Assembly (NCBI GenBank): GCA_964245495.1
Contig: CAXTNC010000149.1
Span: 1 to 7,975 of the forward strand
Reading direction: 5' to 3'
Length of the DNA: 7,975 bases
DNA from: LMUY01 sp964245495
Lineage (GTDB): Bacteria > Pseudomonadota > Alphaproteobacteria > Acetobacterales > Acetobacteraceae
Position numbers and translations under genes: made by a program. Each line of letters opens with the position of its first letter. Position 1 is the stretch's first letter. Below are positions 1 through 6,284 of this stretch, one piece after another. The notes beneath the pieces were generated by a model, which did not search any database, was not told where the DNA came from, and saw only the letters and a list, made by a program, of their open reading frames with translations.

Positions 1-5
1 GGGGG

Positions 6-800
6 ATGGCCGCCGCGTGCTGGACGCTGCTCGCCTGCCCCGTGCAGGCCGTGCTGCTGGCGCTGCCGGGACGGGCGAAGGTGGCGTTCGCGCGGGCGTA
101 CTGGTCCGTGCTCGCGCGGCTGATCGGGCTGCAGGTGCGGGTGGCCGGCGCGCCCGCGGCCTCCCGCACGGGCCGCCGGGTGATCTATGCCGCCAACCAC
201 TGCTCCTGGCTGGACATCCTCGTGCTGGGCGGGCGGCTGGAGGCATGTTTCGTGTCCAAGGGCGAGGTGGCAGCCTGGCCTGTCGTCAGCGTGGTGGCGC
301 GGCTCGGCCGCACCGTGTTCGTCACCCGCACCCGCGGCGCCACCGGGCGGGAGCGGGACGCCATGCGCGCCCGCCTGGCCGGGGGCGACGACTTGCTGCT
401 GTTCCCCGAAGGCACCAGCTCGGACGGCGGCCGGGTGATGCCGTTCCGCTCGGCCTTCTTTTCCGTGGCGGAAGGGCCTGATCCGCCGCTGGTCCAGCCC
501 GTCTCCGTCGCCTATGACCGCCTGGCTGGCCTGCCGACCCGGCGCAGCACGCGCGCGGTGTTCGCCTGGTACGGCGACATGGACCTGGCCAGCCACTTCT
601 GGCAGCTCGCGCAGTGGCGCGGGATGCGGGCCACGGTGCTGCTGCACCCGCCGCTGGACCCGCGGGACTTCCGGGACCGCAAGCTCCTGGCCCAGGCCGC
701 CTGGGACGCCGTGGCTGGCGGCGCGGCGGCCATGCGGCAGCACCGGGAGGAGCGCGTGCCGTCGGCTGCTGGCGCCGGAACGGTTGCGAGCCGCCCCTAG
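6..800 (+). CDS. PlsC-family 1-acylglycerol-3-phosphate O-acyltransferase (5' end uncertain)
   Basis: Likely transfers an acyl group to lysophosphatidic acid (or a related lyso-lipid) at the inner membrane, the second acylation step of phospholipid synthesis. With ATG at 6 as residue 1, the protein has the family's catalytic HX4D motif as H65-CSWL-D70 (in NHCSWLDI). The acceptor-binding FPEGT block is at 133-137, followed by SSDGGRV. A hydrophobic N-terminal segment (about 5-20) and a second hydrophobic stretch (about 92-105) fit membrane association. The length, 264 aa, is normal for the family. The reading frame is open to the left window edge and only five bases precede the ATG, so the true start may lie upstream. 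The C-terminal part (WYGDMDLASHFW, then HPPLDP and DRK) matches the branch of the family that also includes ornithine-lipid O-acyltransferases, so the exact acceptor is not certain. Family assignment is firm; substrate is inferred. Confidence 0.9.
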   Translation: MAAACWTLLACPVQAVLLALPGRAKVAFARAYWSVLARLIGLQVRVAGAPAASRTGRRVIYAANHCSWLDILVLGGRLEACFVSKGEVAAWPVVSVVARLGRTVFVTRTRGATGRERDAMRARLAGGDDLLLFPEGTSSDGGRVMPFRSAFFSVAEGPDPPLVQPVSVAYDRLAGLPTRRSTRAVFAWYGDMDLASHFWQLAQWRGMRATVLLHPPLDPRDFRDRKLLAQAAWDAVAGGAAAMRQHREERVPSAAGAGTVASRP

Positions 801-822
801 TTCATGCCTTGTTCCGCTCCAT

Positions 823-1034
823 GCCTCCCCTCCAGCTCGCCGCAGCGAAGGCCGGCCCGTGTCCCTGGCAGCGGCGCACCCCGGCCGACGTGGCCGCCCT
901 GCGCGCCCGGGCGGCGGCAAGGACGAAGCCGGGCATGGGGCGACCCGGCGGAGCTGGCCACCGTGTCGGACGCTGAGCTGGAAGCCGCCATCGCGCGGCA
1001 AGTGGCCCGCGGACGGCGGCTCGACAGCGGGTGA
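823..1034 (+). pseudogene. Possible small gene broken by a 1-nt frameshift
   Basis: Two overlapping frames look like consecutive halves of one small protein. The frame from ATG 823 reads protein-like through RRTPADVAALRARAAARTKP (about 880-930). The next frame continues with GDPAELATVSDAELEAAIAR and ends RGRRLDSG at the TGA at 1032-1034. Removing one G from the GGG at 931-933 joins them into a protein of about 70 residues rich in Ala, Arg and Glu, with a helical, amphipathic pattern. I do not recognise the family and see no clear ribosome binding site. In this high-GC DNA, pseudo-coding frames are common, so this may be chance. A homopolymer sequencing error would make it an intact gene. It sits 22 nt after the acyltransferase stop on the same strand, so it could have been the next gene of that unit. 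Confidence 0.3.
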
Positions 1035-1074
1035 GGGCGGCCCATGCAGGCGGTCATGGCCCACCGGCACGCGC

Positions 1075-1122
1075 GTCCCGGCATGGATGCCTGGCTGCGC
1101 CGGATTCTGTCCGGGCATGACA
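1075..1122. repeat. Degenerate interspersed palindromic (REP-like) repeat
   Basis: On the minus strand this reads GGTGTCATGCCCGGACAGAA, then TCCGGCGCAGCC, then AGGCATCCATGCCGGGAC. That is the layout of the short intergenic palindromes of the 'GTCATGCCCGGA...TCCGGGCATCCA' kind found in many proteobacterial genomes. Translated on the plus strand it gives the characteristic shadow peptide PAWMPGCAGFCPGMT. The core hairpin on the plus strand is TGC-g-CCGGA (1096-1104), loop TTCTG (1105-1109), TCCGGGCA (1110-1117), an 8-bp stem with one bulged G. The second half appears to have diverged or gained bases relative to a clean palindrome. Class membership is from memory of such repeats; copy number in this genome cannot be seen here. 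Confidence 0.5.
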
Positions 1123-1151
1123 CCCCTGGCCGATGCGGGCGGCATTTGGTG

Positions 1152-1157
1152 TAGGCT
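1152..1157 (+). promoter_or_regulatory. Weak candidate -10 element for the 108-aa gene / SDR unit
   Basis: TAGGCT, 24 nt before the ATG at 1182, sits in the context GGTGTAGGCT. This is a plausible degenerate -10 hexamer, and no convincing -35 is visible at normal spacing. It would place the transcript start a few bases before the ribosome binding site GGGGAAG (1168-1174). Confidence 0.2.
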
Positions 1158-1181
1158 CCCCGCAACTGGGGAAGCCACGCC

Positions 1182-1508
1182 ATGACCAAGCAGGAATTGA
1201 CCGATTGGGCGCTCGCCAATGGATGGCAGATGATCGCCGGGCATCCCAGCCTGACCAAGCCTTCCTCGCGCAAGGAGGCGATCGTGCGCCTGGTGCTGAA
1301 GGCGACAGTGGCGCATGTCGAGGTGAAAAAGCCGGCCGGCAAGTGGGAGAAGTTCGCGGGCGAGAGCTACCCCAAGATCGTGGCCGGGCCGGACGGCCCG
1401 CCGCACGGGCTGGGGTTCGAGGCCATCCCGGGCTTCGCCATGCTGATGCGGGACAACAAGGACCAGATGGTGTTCGCAGGCGCCGGCTGGGGCGGCAAGG
1501 CTTCGTAA
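1182..1508 (+). CDS. Conserved-looking small protein of unknown function
   Basis: A 108-residue soluble protein with no signal peptide, membrane segment or recognised catalytic motif. ATG 1182 is well supported by GGGGAAG at 1168-1174. The sequence has balanced protein-like composition. It runs from MTKQELTDWALANGW (1-15) through HPSLTKPSSRKEAIVRLVLK (21-40) to a Lys/Val-rich strand (HVEVKKPAGKWEK) and a C-terminal Gly-rich tail (AGAGWGGKAS). The shape is short N-terminal helices followed by beta-rich segments with conserved-looking Gly/Pro turns (GLGFEAIPGF). I recall similar uncharacterised proteins in proteobacteria but cannot name a family. It ends 9 nt before the SDR start and is almost certainly cotranscribed with it, so a shared role is possible but unproven. 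Confidence 0.75.
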   Translation: MTKQELTDWALANGWQMIAGHPSLTKPSSRKEAIVRLVLKATVAHVEVKKPAGKWEKFAGESYPKIVAGPDGPPHGLGFEAIPGFAMLMRDNKDQMVFAGAGWGGKAS

Positions 1509-1517
1509 GGGAACAAG

Positions 1518-2348
1518 ATGCTCGACCTGAATGGACGCTGGGTGCTGGTGACGGGCGCGGCATCGGGCATCGGCCGCGAAACCGCGCTCGCCTTCGCCCG
1601 GCAGGGAGCTGACGTCGTCGCGGTCGATCTCGACGCGGACCGGCTGGCCGAAATATCGGGACAGGTGGAGGCCGCGGGCCGGCGCTGCCTCCCAGCCGGA
1701 TGCGATGTCAGCGACCCGGCGGCGGTGGATGCGCTCGCCGCGCAGGTCCTGGCGGAGGCCGGGCCGCCGGACGTGGTGGTGAACAACGCCGGGGTCGCCT
1801 TCCTTGGCCCGTTCCTCGACACGCCGTTGAGCGCGTGGAGCCAGGTGATGGGCGTGAACGTGATGGGCGTGGTCCATGTCAGCCGGGCGTTCCTGCCGGC
1901 GATGATCGCCGCGGGCGGGGTGCGCCGCCTGGTCAACGTGTCATCCGCCGCGGGGATCAACGCGGTGCCGAACCTGAGCGCCTACTCCGCCTCCAAGCAC
2001 GCCGTGCTGGGGCTTTCGGACTCGCTCGCGGTCGAGCTGCGGGACACGGGCGTCGGCGTGACGGCGGTGTGCCCCGGCATCATCGACACGCCGATCGTGC
2101 GCAACCGCCGCGCCGTGGCGGCCAGCGTGCCGGATTCGGCGCTCGACCGGCTGGACAAGCAGTACAAGGCCCGCGGCGTGCACCCGTCGGTCGTCGCCGA
2201 ACGGATCGTGCGCGCGGTCAGGCGCGGCGAGGAGCTGGTGCTCGTCGGCCCGACGGCGGCCACCGTGTTCCATGCGCGCCGCGTGTCGCGGACCTTGCTG
2301 CGCAAGGCCAGCGTCTCGGGCGCGCGGGATCTTGGCTACCTGTGGTGA
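1518..2348 (+). CDS. Classical short-chain dehydrogenase/reductase (SDR)
   Basis: An NAD(P)-dependent oxidoreductase acting on an alcohol or carbonyl group; substrate unknown. The 276-aa protein shows every classical SDR landmark. The dinucleotide-binding TGAASGIG is at 12-19. D37 at the end of the second strand suggests NAD(H) preference. NNAG is at 89-92. The catalytic set is N114, S143 (in NVSS), Y156 and K160 (YSASK), with CPG at 185-187. After about residue 245 a basic C-terminal extension (FHARRVSRTLLRKA, ending DLGYLW) is typical of subfamilies that bind lipid-like or aromatic substrates and may touch the membrane. The start is supported by AAGGGAA at 1507-1513, which overlaps the stop codon of the upstream 108-aa gene. 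The neighbouring aldehyde dehydrogenase is convergent, so any alcohol-to-acid pairing would not be through one transcript. Confidence 0.93.
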   Translation: MLDLNGRWVLVTGAASGIGRETALAFARQGADVVAVDLDADRLAEISGQVEAAGRRCLPAGCDVSDPAAVDALAAQVLAEAGPPDVVVNNAGVAFLGPFLDTPLSAWSQVMGVNVMGVVHVSRAFLPAMIAAGGVRRLVNVSSAAGINAVPNLSAYSASKHAVLGLSDSLAVELRDTGVGVTAVCPGIIDTPIVRNRRAVAASVPDSALDRLDKQYKARGVHPSVVAERIVRAVRRGEELVLVGPTAATVFHARRVSRTLLRKASVSGARDLGYLW

Positions 2349-2367
2349 GGAGGGCTGACCGAGGCAT

Positions 2368-2389
2368 CCAGAGGGCGGCTGCCCCCTGG
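2368..2389. terminator. Possible hairpin between convergent SDR and ALDH genes
   Basis: CCAGAGGG (2368-2375), loop CGGCTG (2376-2381), CCCCCTGG (2382-2389): an 8-bp stem with one A-C mismatch, lying 20 nt after the SDR stop and 21 nt before the ALDH stop. Its place between two converging genes suits a bidirectional transcription end, but there is no T tract on either side, so the call is weak. Confidence 0.3.
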
Positions 2390-2409
2390 ACGCCTGGAGC
2401 GCCTGTCCT

Positions 2410-3876
2410 TCAGCCCCCCAGCACCATCTTCACGATCGCTTCCGCCTTGCCGTACGGGGCATAGAACGCGTCGATCTGGTCGCCGCTGTCGCCCCGCACC
2501 ACCACGCCGCGCTGGTTGGAGAACTCCCGGAAGCCGTCGAGGCCGTGGTGGCGCCCCATGCCGCTCATGCCAACGCCGCCGAAGCCCAGCGACGGCAGCG
2601 CGCCCTGCAAGGCGCAGGCGTTGACCGCGGCGCCGCCGGAGGTGATCTGCTCCAGCACGTGGCCGGTCGCAGCCTTGTCGTCGCCGAACACGTAGGCGCC
2701 CAGCGGGCGCTCGCCGGCGTTGATCCGTCCCACCGCGTCCTCCAGGTCGTCGTACGGCACCACCGGCAGGATCGGGCCGAAGATCTCCTCCGTCATGATG
2801 CGCAGGTCGGGCGCCGGGTCGATCGCCAGCGAGATCGGCATGCGGCGGGTTTCCCGGTCAACCTGGCCGTTCGGCTCCAGCTCGACGATGGTGGTCTGCC
2901 GCTCCCGCGCCTCGTCCAGCATCCCCGACAACCGGTCCAGGTGGCGCAAGGAGATGATGCCGGTGCACTCGTCGCTTTGCGAGTAGTCCGTCGCCACCCG
3001 CCCCATGAAGTCCTTCGACATGGAAACGAAGCTGTCCATCTCGGCGCGGGGCACCAGGCAGTAATCGACCGAGACGCACATCTGGCCGTTCTTCACCGTC
3101 TTGGTGCCGATGACGGAATCGACGTTCGCCTGCGTCACCGAACCCGGCGTCAGCACCGCCGGGCACTTGCCGCCCAGTTCCAGCGTCACCGGGGTCAGGT
3201 TGCGGGAGGCCGCCTGCATGACCAGGCGGCCGACATCGGGGCTGCCGGTGTAGAGCAGGTGATTCCACGGCAGGTCGGAGAAGGCGCGCGCCAGCTCAAG
3301 CCCGCCCACCGCGACGTAGACGAGCGTCGAATCGAAGGTCGCCTCCACCATCTCGCGCAGCAGCGCCGCGCAGGCGGGAGTGAATTCGGAAGGCTTGACG
3401 ATGACCCGGTTGCCGGCCGCCAGCATCTCGATCATCGGGCCAACCGACAGGTCGAACGGGAAGTTCCACGGCACGATGTTGCCGACCACGCCTTTCGGCT
3501 GGCTTTGGGTGTAGGCCTGCGCCGTGCCCAGGAAGGCGGGATCGACCTCGCGCGGCACGGGGGCCATCCATTCCTCGACCTTGCCCAGCACGTACTGCGC
3601 CCGGCCGACGGGGCCGAGCACCTCGATCAGCTCGGACGCCCCCGTGGGATGCGAGCCGAAATCCTCGCTCAGCGCCTTGCAGATGCGCTCGCGGTAGCCC
3701 AGCAGCATGCCCGCCAGCTTGCCGATGCGGGCCTTGCGCTCGTCCAGGCTCGGGTAGCGGTCCGTGGCGAAGGCGGCGCGCTGGGCTTCGAACGCCGCAT
3801 GGAGCTCTCCGATGGCGGCCTCGTCGCTGGCCGATGGCGGCGTGAACGCCTGCGCCGGGATTTCCAGGATGGACAT
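2410..3876 (-). CDS. Aldehyde dehydrogenase, coniferyl-aldehyde-dehydrogenase type
   Basis: Oxidises an aldehyde to the carboxylic acid with NAD(P)+ in the cytoplasm. The 488-aa length is normal. Conserved ALDH blocks are in order: PWNFP (136-140, with N138 of the oxyanion hole), KPSE (161-164, cofactor-binding K161), YTGSPDVG (209-216), LELGGK (232-237, general base E233), nucleophile C267 in GQMC, and EEIFGP (363-368). The C-terminal GFGGVGMSGMGRHHGLDGF (431-449) is characteristic of the coniferyl aldehyde / class 3-like branch, as are the SQPKGVVGNIVPWNFPF region and the single-domain length. Start ATG at 3876 is backed by GGAGGAAA (plus-strand 3881-3888). It is transcribed away from the S46 peptidase across a short shared promoter region. 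The branch assignment is from overall similarity recalled, not measured. Natural substrate could be an aromatic (lignin-derived) or long-chain aldehyde. Confidence 0.9.
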   Translation of the reverse strand: MSILEIPAQAFTPPSASDEAAIGELHAAFEAQRAAFATDRYPSLDERKARIGKLAGMLLGYRERICKALSEDFGSHPTGASELIEVLGPVGRAQYVLGKVEEWMAPVPREVDPAFLGTAQAYTQSQPKGVVGNIVPWNFPFDLSVGPMIEMLAAGNRVIVKPSEFTPACAALLREMVEATFDSTLVYVAVGGLELARAFSDLPWNHLLYTGSPDVGRLVMQAASRNLTPVTLELGGKCPAVLTPGSVTQANVDSVIGTKTVKNGQMCVSVDYCLVPRAEMDSFVSMSKDFMGRVATDYSQSDECTGIISLRHLDRLSGMLDEARERQTTIVELEPNGQVDRETRRMPISLAIDPAPDLRIMTEEIFGPILPVVPYDDLEDAVGRINAGERPLGAYVFGDDKAATGHVLEQITSGGAAVNACALQGALPSLGFGGVGMSGMGRHHGLDGFREFSNQRGVVVRGDSGDQIDAFYAPYGKAEAIVKMVLGG

Positions 3877-3917
3877 TGCGTTTCCTCCGAAGCTGTTTCC
3901 CCGATATTCGCCCCAGT

Positions 3918-3949
3918 CCGGCGGGAAAGCCAGCGGATAAACCCGCCGG
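3918..3949. promoter_or_regulatory. Inverted repeat in the divergent promoter region
   Basis: CCGGCGGG (3918-3925) and CCCGCCGG (3942-3949) are perfect 8-nt inverted copies separated by 16 nt. They lie between the oppositely transcribed aldehyde dehydrogenase and S46 peptidase genes, so the element could be an operator for a dimeric regulator or a structure in a 5' leader. The GC-rich arms raise the chance of coincidence. Confidence 0.3.
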
Positions 3950-3979
3950 CGGCGATGGCCACGAAGGGAGCCGATGAGC

Positions 3980-3985
3980 TATGTT
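3980..3985 (+). promoter_or_regulatory. Candidate -10 hexamer for the S46 peptidase gene
   Basis: TATGTT, 34 nt before the ATG at 4020, is the best -10-like hexamer on the plus strand of the divergent region. No good -35 match is seen at 16-18 nt upstream. If real, transcription would begin near 3991, downstream of the alternative ATG at 3981, which favours the 4020 start. Confidence 0.3.
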
Positions 3986-4010
3986 GCTTCATTGCCCGCC
4001 GACCATCTCC

Positions 4011-4015
4011 GGAGA
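4011..4015 (+). promoter_or_regulatory. Ribosome binding site that decides the S46 peptidase start
   Basis: GGAGA lies just before ATG 4020. The upstream in-frame ATG at 3981 lacks a comparable site, and starting there would put 13 non-signal residues ahead of the signal peptide. Confidence 0.6.
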
Positions 4016-4019
4016 CTTC

Positions 4020-6098
4020 ATGCGCATTGCCCCGCTCGCCGCCGCCATCCTCGCCTGGGCTTGCAGCCCGGCGCTCGCCGACGAGGGCATGTGGACCTTC
4101 GACAACTTTCCCGCCGGGAAGATGACGGCGCAGTACGGCTGGGCGCCGGACAAGGCCTGGCTCGACCACGTGCGCCTGGCGTCCATCCGCCTGGCGCAGG
4201 GCTGCTCGGCCAGCCTGGTGTCGCCGCAGGGCCTGGTGATGACCAACCACCACTGCGCCCGCGAATGCATCGGCGCGCTGTCCGACGGCGGGCACGACTA
4301 CGTGGCGGACGGCTTCACCGCGGCGCAGCCGGCCGATGAGCGGCCCTGCCCCGGCATGGAGGCCAACCAGCTCACCGCCATCACGGACGTGACCCGCACG
4401 ATCCAGGACGCCACGGCCGGCCAGTCGGGGCAGGGCTTCGCGGACGCGGAGCGGGCCGCGGTCGCCACCGTGCAGAGCGGCTGCGGCAACGGGGCCGACG
4501 TGCGCTGCCAGGTGGTGACGCTGTACAACGGCGGCCGCTACGACCTGTACGCCTACAAGCGCTACCAGGATTTGCGGCTGGTCTGGGCGCCCGAAGACGC
4601 GGCGGCGAACTTCGGCGGCGACCCTGACAACTTCAACTTCCCGCGCTATGCGATCGACGCGGCGTTCGTGCGGATTTACGACGGCGGCAAGCCGCTCGCC
4701 TCCCCGGACTTCCTGCGCTTCTCCGAAACGGGCGCGCAGGACGGGGACATCGCCTTCACCTCCGGCAACCCGGGCGGCACGGAGCGGGCGCAGACGGTGG
4801 CGCAGCTGGAGTTCACGCGCGACCAGCTGCAGCCATTCCTCCTCAACCTGTTTTCCGAGCTGCGCGGCATGTTGATCGAGCTTGGCGCCAAGGGGCCTGA
4901 GCAGCAGCGGTTCTCCAAGACGACCCTGTTCTTCAGGGAGAACTCGCTGAAGGCGTTCAAAGGCCGGCAACTGGCGCTGGTTGAAGGCTCCATCATCCCT
5001 GACGCGGCGAAGGCGGAGGCCGCGTTGCGCAGCCAGGTCAGCGCGGACCCGAAGCTGGCCGAGGCCGCGGGGGCATGGGACGCGATCACCCGGGCGACGC
5101 AGCGCCGCAAGGTCATCTACCAGCGCTATGCCCTGCTTGAGCAGCTGCCCCGCTTCGTCGTGGGGGACACGCTGCAGCAAGCCGTGTTGCTGAACCGCGC
5201 CGCCGCCGAGAGCGGCGAGCCGGACCCGCAGCGGCTGCCAGAGCACCAGGAGGCGAACGCCCCGGCGCTCAAGCAGCAGATCACCGCGGATGCCCCGTTC
5301 TATCCCGAGCTGGACCGCACGGAGATCGCGTGGTGGCTGACCAAGGTGCGCGAGTACCTCGGCGCCGGCGACCCGGACGTGCGCGCCATCCTCGGCAGCC
5401 AGTCGCCGGAGCAGGTCGCGGCGCAGGTCGTGGACGGCACGAAGCTGGCGGACCCGAAGCTGCGCGCCAGCCTGCTGGCAGGCGGGGCGGCAGCCATCAA
5501 CGCGTCCACGGACCCGATGCTGGTGTTCGTCCGCCGGCTTGACGGCCCGGCGCGCGCGGTGCGGGGGGATTACGAGAACAACGTCAAGGCGATCGTCACG
5601 CAAAACGCGGCGGCCATCGCGCGGGCCAAGTTCGCGCTGGAAGGCGCCGCCGACTATCCGGACGCCACCTTCTCCCTGCGGCTGTCCTACGGCACGGTGA
5701 AGGGCTACATCCAGGACGGCAAGACGGTGGCCCCGTTCACCGACTTCGCCGGCGCCTACGCCCGCGCCACCGGCAACGAGCCGTTCGCGCTGCCGCCGAG
5801 CTGGCTGGAAGCCAAGGCGGGCGTGGATGGGGCGACCCGGCTGGACATGACGACGACCAACGACGTCATCGGCGGCAACTCCGGCTCGCCGCTGATCGAC
5901 CGCCACGGCGAGGCGGTCGGGCTGGTGTTCGACGGCAACATCCAGTCGCTGGGTGGGGATTTCGGCTACGACCCCAGCCAGAACCGCACGGTGGCGGTCG
6001 ATGTCACCGCACTGCGCGAGGCGTTGGCCCACATCTACCACGCCGACCGGCTGGTGGGCGAACTGACGCAGCAGGCTGGGCCGCCCAAGCCGGGGTAA
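4020..6098 (+). CDS. Periplasmic S46-family serine dipeptidyl-peptidase (DPP7-like)
   Basis: Removes dipeptides from the N-terminus of oligopeptides in the periplasm, probably feeding amino-acid uptake. Numbered from ATG 4020 the precursor is 692 aa. Residues 1-20 form a signal peptide (MRIAPLAAAILAWACSPALA, cut before DEG). S46 landmarks follow in order. GLVMTNHHC (71-79) holds the catalytic His, probably H78. GGDPDNFNFPRYAID (199-213) ends in the likely catalytic Asp D213. The nucleophile S621 is in GGNSGSPL (618-625). The middle (about 270-500) is the family's all-helical insertion that caps the active site. Eighteen residues after S621 comes G639 in FDGN. This position is Gly in DPP7-type enzymes, which prefer hydrophobic P1 side chains, and Arg in the acidic-preferring DPP11 type, so a DPP7-like preference is inferred. 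The length (about 700) is typical. It stands alone, divergent from the aldehyde dehydrogenase. Confidence 0.93.
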   Translation: MRIAPLAAAILAWACSPALADEGMWTFDNFPAGKMTAQYGWAPDKAWLDHVRLASIRLAQGCSASLVSPQGLVMTNHHCARECIGALSDGGHDYVADGFTAAQPADERPCPGMEANQLTAITDVTRTIQDATAGQSGQGFADAERAAVATVQSGCGNGADVRCQVVTLYNGGRYDLYAYKRYQDLRLVWAPEDAAANFGGDPDNFNFPRYAIDAAFVRIYDGGKPLASPDFLRFSETGAQDGDIAFTSGNPGGTERAQTVAQLEFTRDQLQPFLLNLFSELRGMLIELGAKGPEQQRFSKTTLFFRENSLKAFKGRQLALVEGSIIPDAAKAEAALRSQVSADPKLAEAAGAWDAITRATQRRKVIYQRYALLEQLPRFVVGDTLQQAVLLNRAAAESGEPDPQRLPEHQEANAPALKQQITADAPFYPELDRTEIAWWLTKVREYLGAGDPDVRAILGSQSPEQVAAQVVDGTKLADPKLRASLLAGGAAAINASTDPMLVFVRRLDGPARAVRGDYENNVKAIVTQNAAAIARAKFALEGAADYPDATFSLRLSYGTVKGYIQDGKTVAPFTDFAGAYARATGNEPFALPPSWLEAKAGVDGATRLDMTTTNDVIGGNSGSPLIDRHGEAVGLVFDGNIQSLGGDFGYDPSQNRTVAVDVTALREALAHIYHADRLVGELTQQAGPPKPG

Positions 6099-6152
6099 GG
6101 TGATTTGACGCTCTATTAACGCCCATGCCGGTGCAAATGCGGATTAGCTTCG

Positions 6153-6158
6153 TATGCT
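6153..6158 (+). promoter_or_regulatory. Candidate -10 hexamer for the 21-residue peptide gene
   Basis: TATGCT lies in an AT-richer spacer after the S46 gene. A poor -35-like GTGCAA (6131-6136) is 16 nt upstream. A second possible -35, TTGACG (6105-6110), has no partner at correct spacing. A small inverted repeat, CTGGC (6157-6161) and GCCAG (6169-6173), overlaps the end of the -10 and could be a leader hairpin or operator half-sites. Confidence 0.25.
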
Positions 6159-6203
6159 GGCGAATTTTGCCAGCGGCAGATCAATCTTGGATTGGTCGCA
6201 ACG

Positions 6204-6209
6204 AAGGAA
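6204..6209 (+). promoter_or_regulatory. Ribosome binding site of the 21-residue peptide gene
   Basis: AAGGAA sits 8 nt before ATG 6218, close to ideal Shine-Dalgarno composition and spacing. It is the main reason for believing the mini-gene is translated. Confidence 0.6.
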
Positions 6210-6217
6210 CGATTGCG

Positions 6218-6283
6218 ATGAAGAAGACCATCACGCGCTTGACGACCCTTTCTGCCCTGAATGCAAACGAAGTCATCTACTGA
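6218..6283 (+). CDS. 21-residue peptide, candidate RiPP-type precursor or leader peptide
   Basis: A 22-codon frame (with stop) preceded by a strong ribosome binding site. The peptide starts MKKTITRLTTLS, a basic Thr/Leu-rich head, passes through ALN and ends NANEVIY at TGA 6281-6283. It has no Cys and no membrane-spanning length. The gene lies in DNA of about 53% G+C (6121-6300), far below neighbouring coding DNA (75% in 7081-7140), and uses codons such as CTT, TCT, AAT and GCA that are rarer in the flanking genes. Its stop is 1 nt from the ATG of the TPR gene and 5 nt before a perfect 11-bp hairpin. Possible roles are a very short precursor peptide modified or bound by the TPR protein, a signalling peptide, or a regulatory leader peptide. 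I know no named family for it. Translation is well supported by context; function is inference. Confidence 0.5.
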   Translation: MKKTITRLTTLSALNANEVIY

Positions 6284-6284
6284 C

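Larger units (their letters stand above)
801..1181. other. Stretch without an intact gene between the acyltransferase and the 108-aa gene
   Basis: About 380 bases with no convincing intact coding region. It contains the possible frameshifted small gene (823-1034), the REP-like palindrome (1075-1122), and presumably the promoter of the 108-aa gene just before 1182. Other open frames across it are low-complexity Arg/Pro/Ala translations typical of GC-rich shadow frames. Confidence 0.6.

Noticed and set aside
3981..4019. Upstream ATG (3981) as start of the S46 peptidase
   Set aside because: It overlaps the candidate -10 element, has a weaker ribosome binding site and would put 13 residues before an otherwise perfect signal peptide.
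4020..4079. Lipoprotein signal at Cys14 of the S46 peptidase
   Set aside because: The bases before Cys encode L-A-W-A, with Trp at -2, not a lipobox; the ALA-DEG site is a standard signal peptidase I cut.
2545..4125. A 526-codon open frame on the plus strand, antisense to the aldehyde dehydrogenase
   Set aside because: His/Arg/Gln-rich shadow translation; the minus strand encodes an intact ALDH with all motifs.
3669..6041. A 790-codon open frame on the minus strand, antisense to the S46 peptidase
   Set aside because: It mirrors the third-position GC bias of the real gene, is His/Arg/Val/Ala low-complexity and has no family motif; the plus strand has a signal peptide and a full catalytic triad.
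6261..6284. ATG 6261 as start of the TPR protein
   Set aside because: It would overlap the 21-residue peptide gene in another frame and lacks a ribosome binding site; ATG 6285 directly follows the peptide stop. Not fully excluded.
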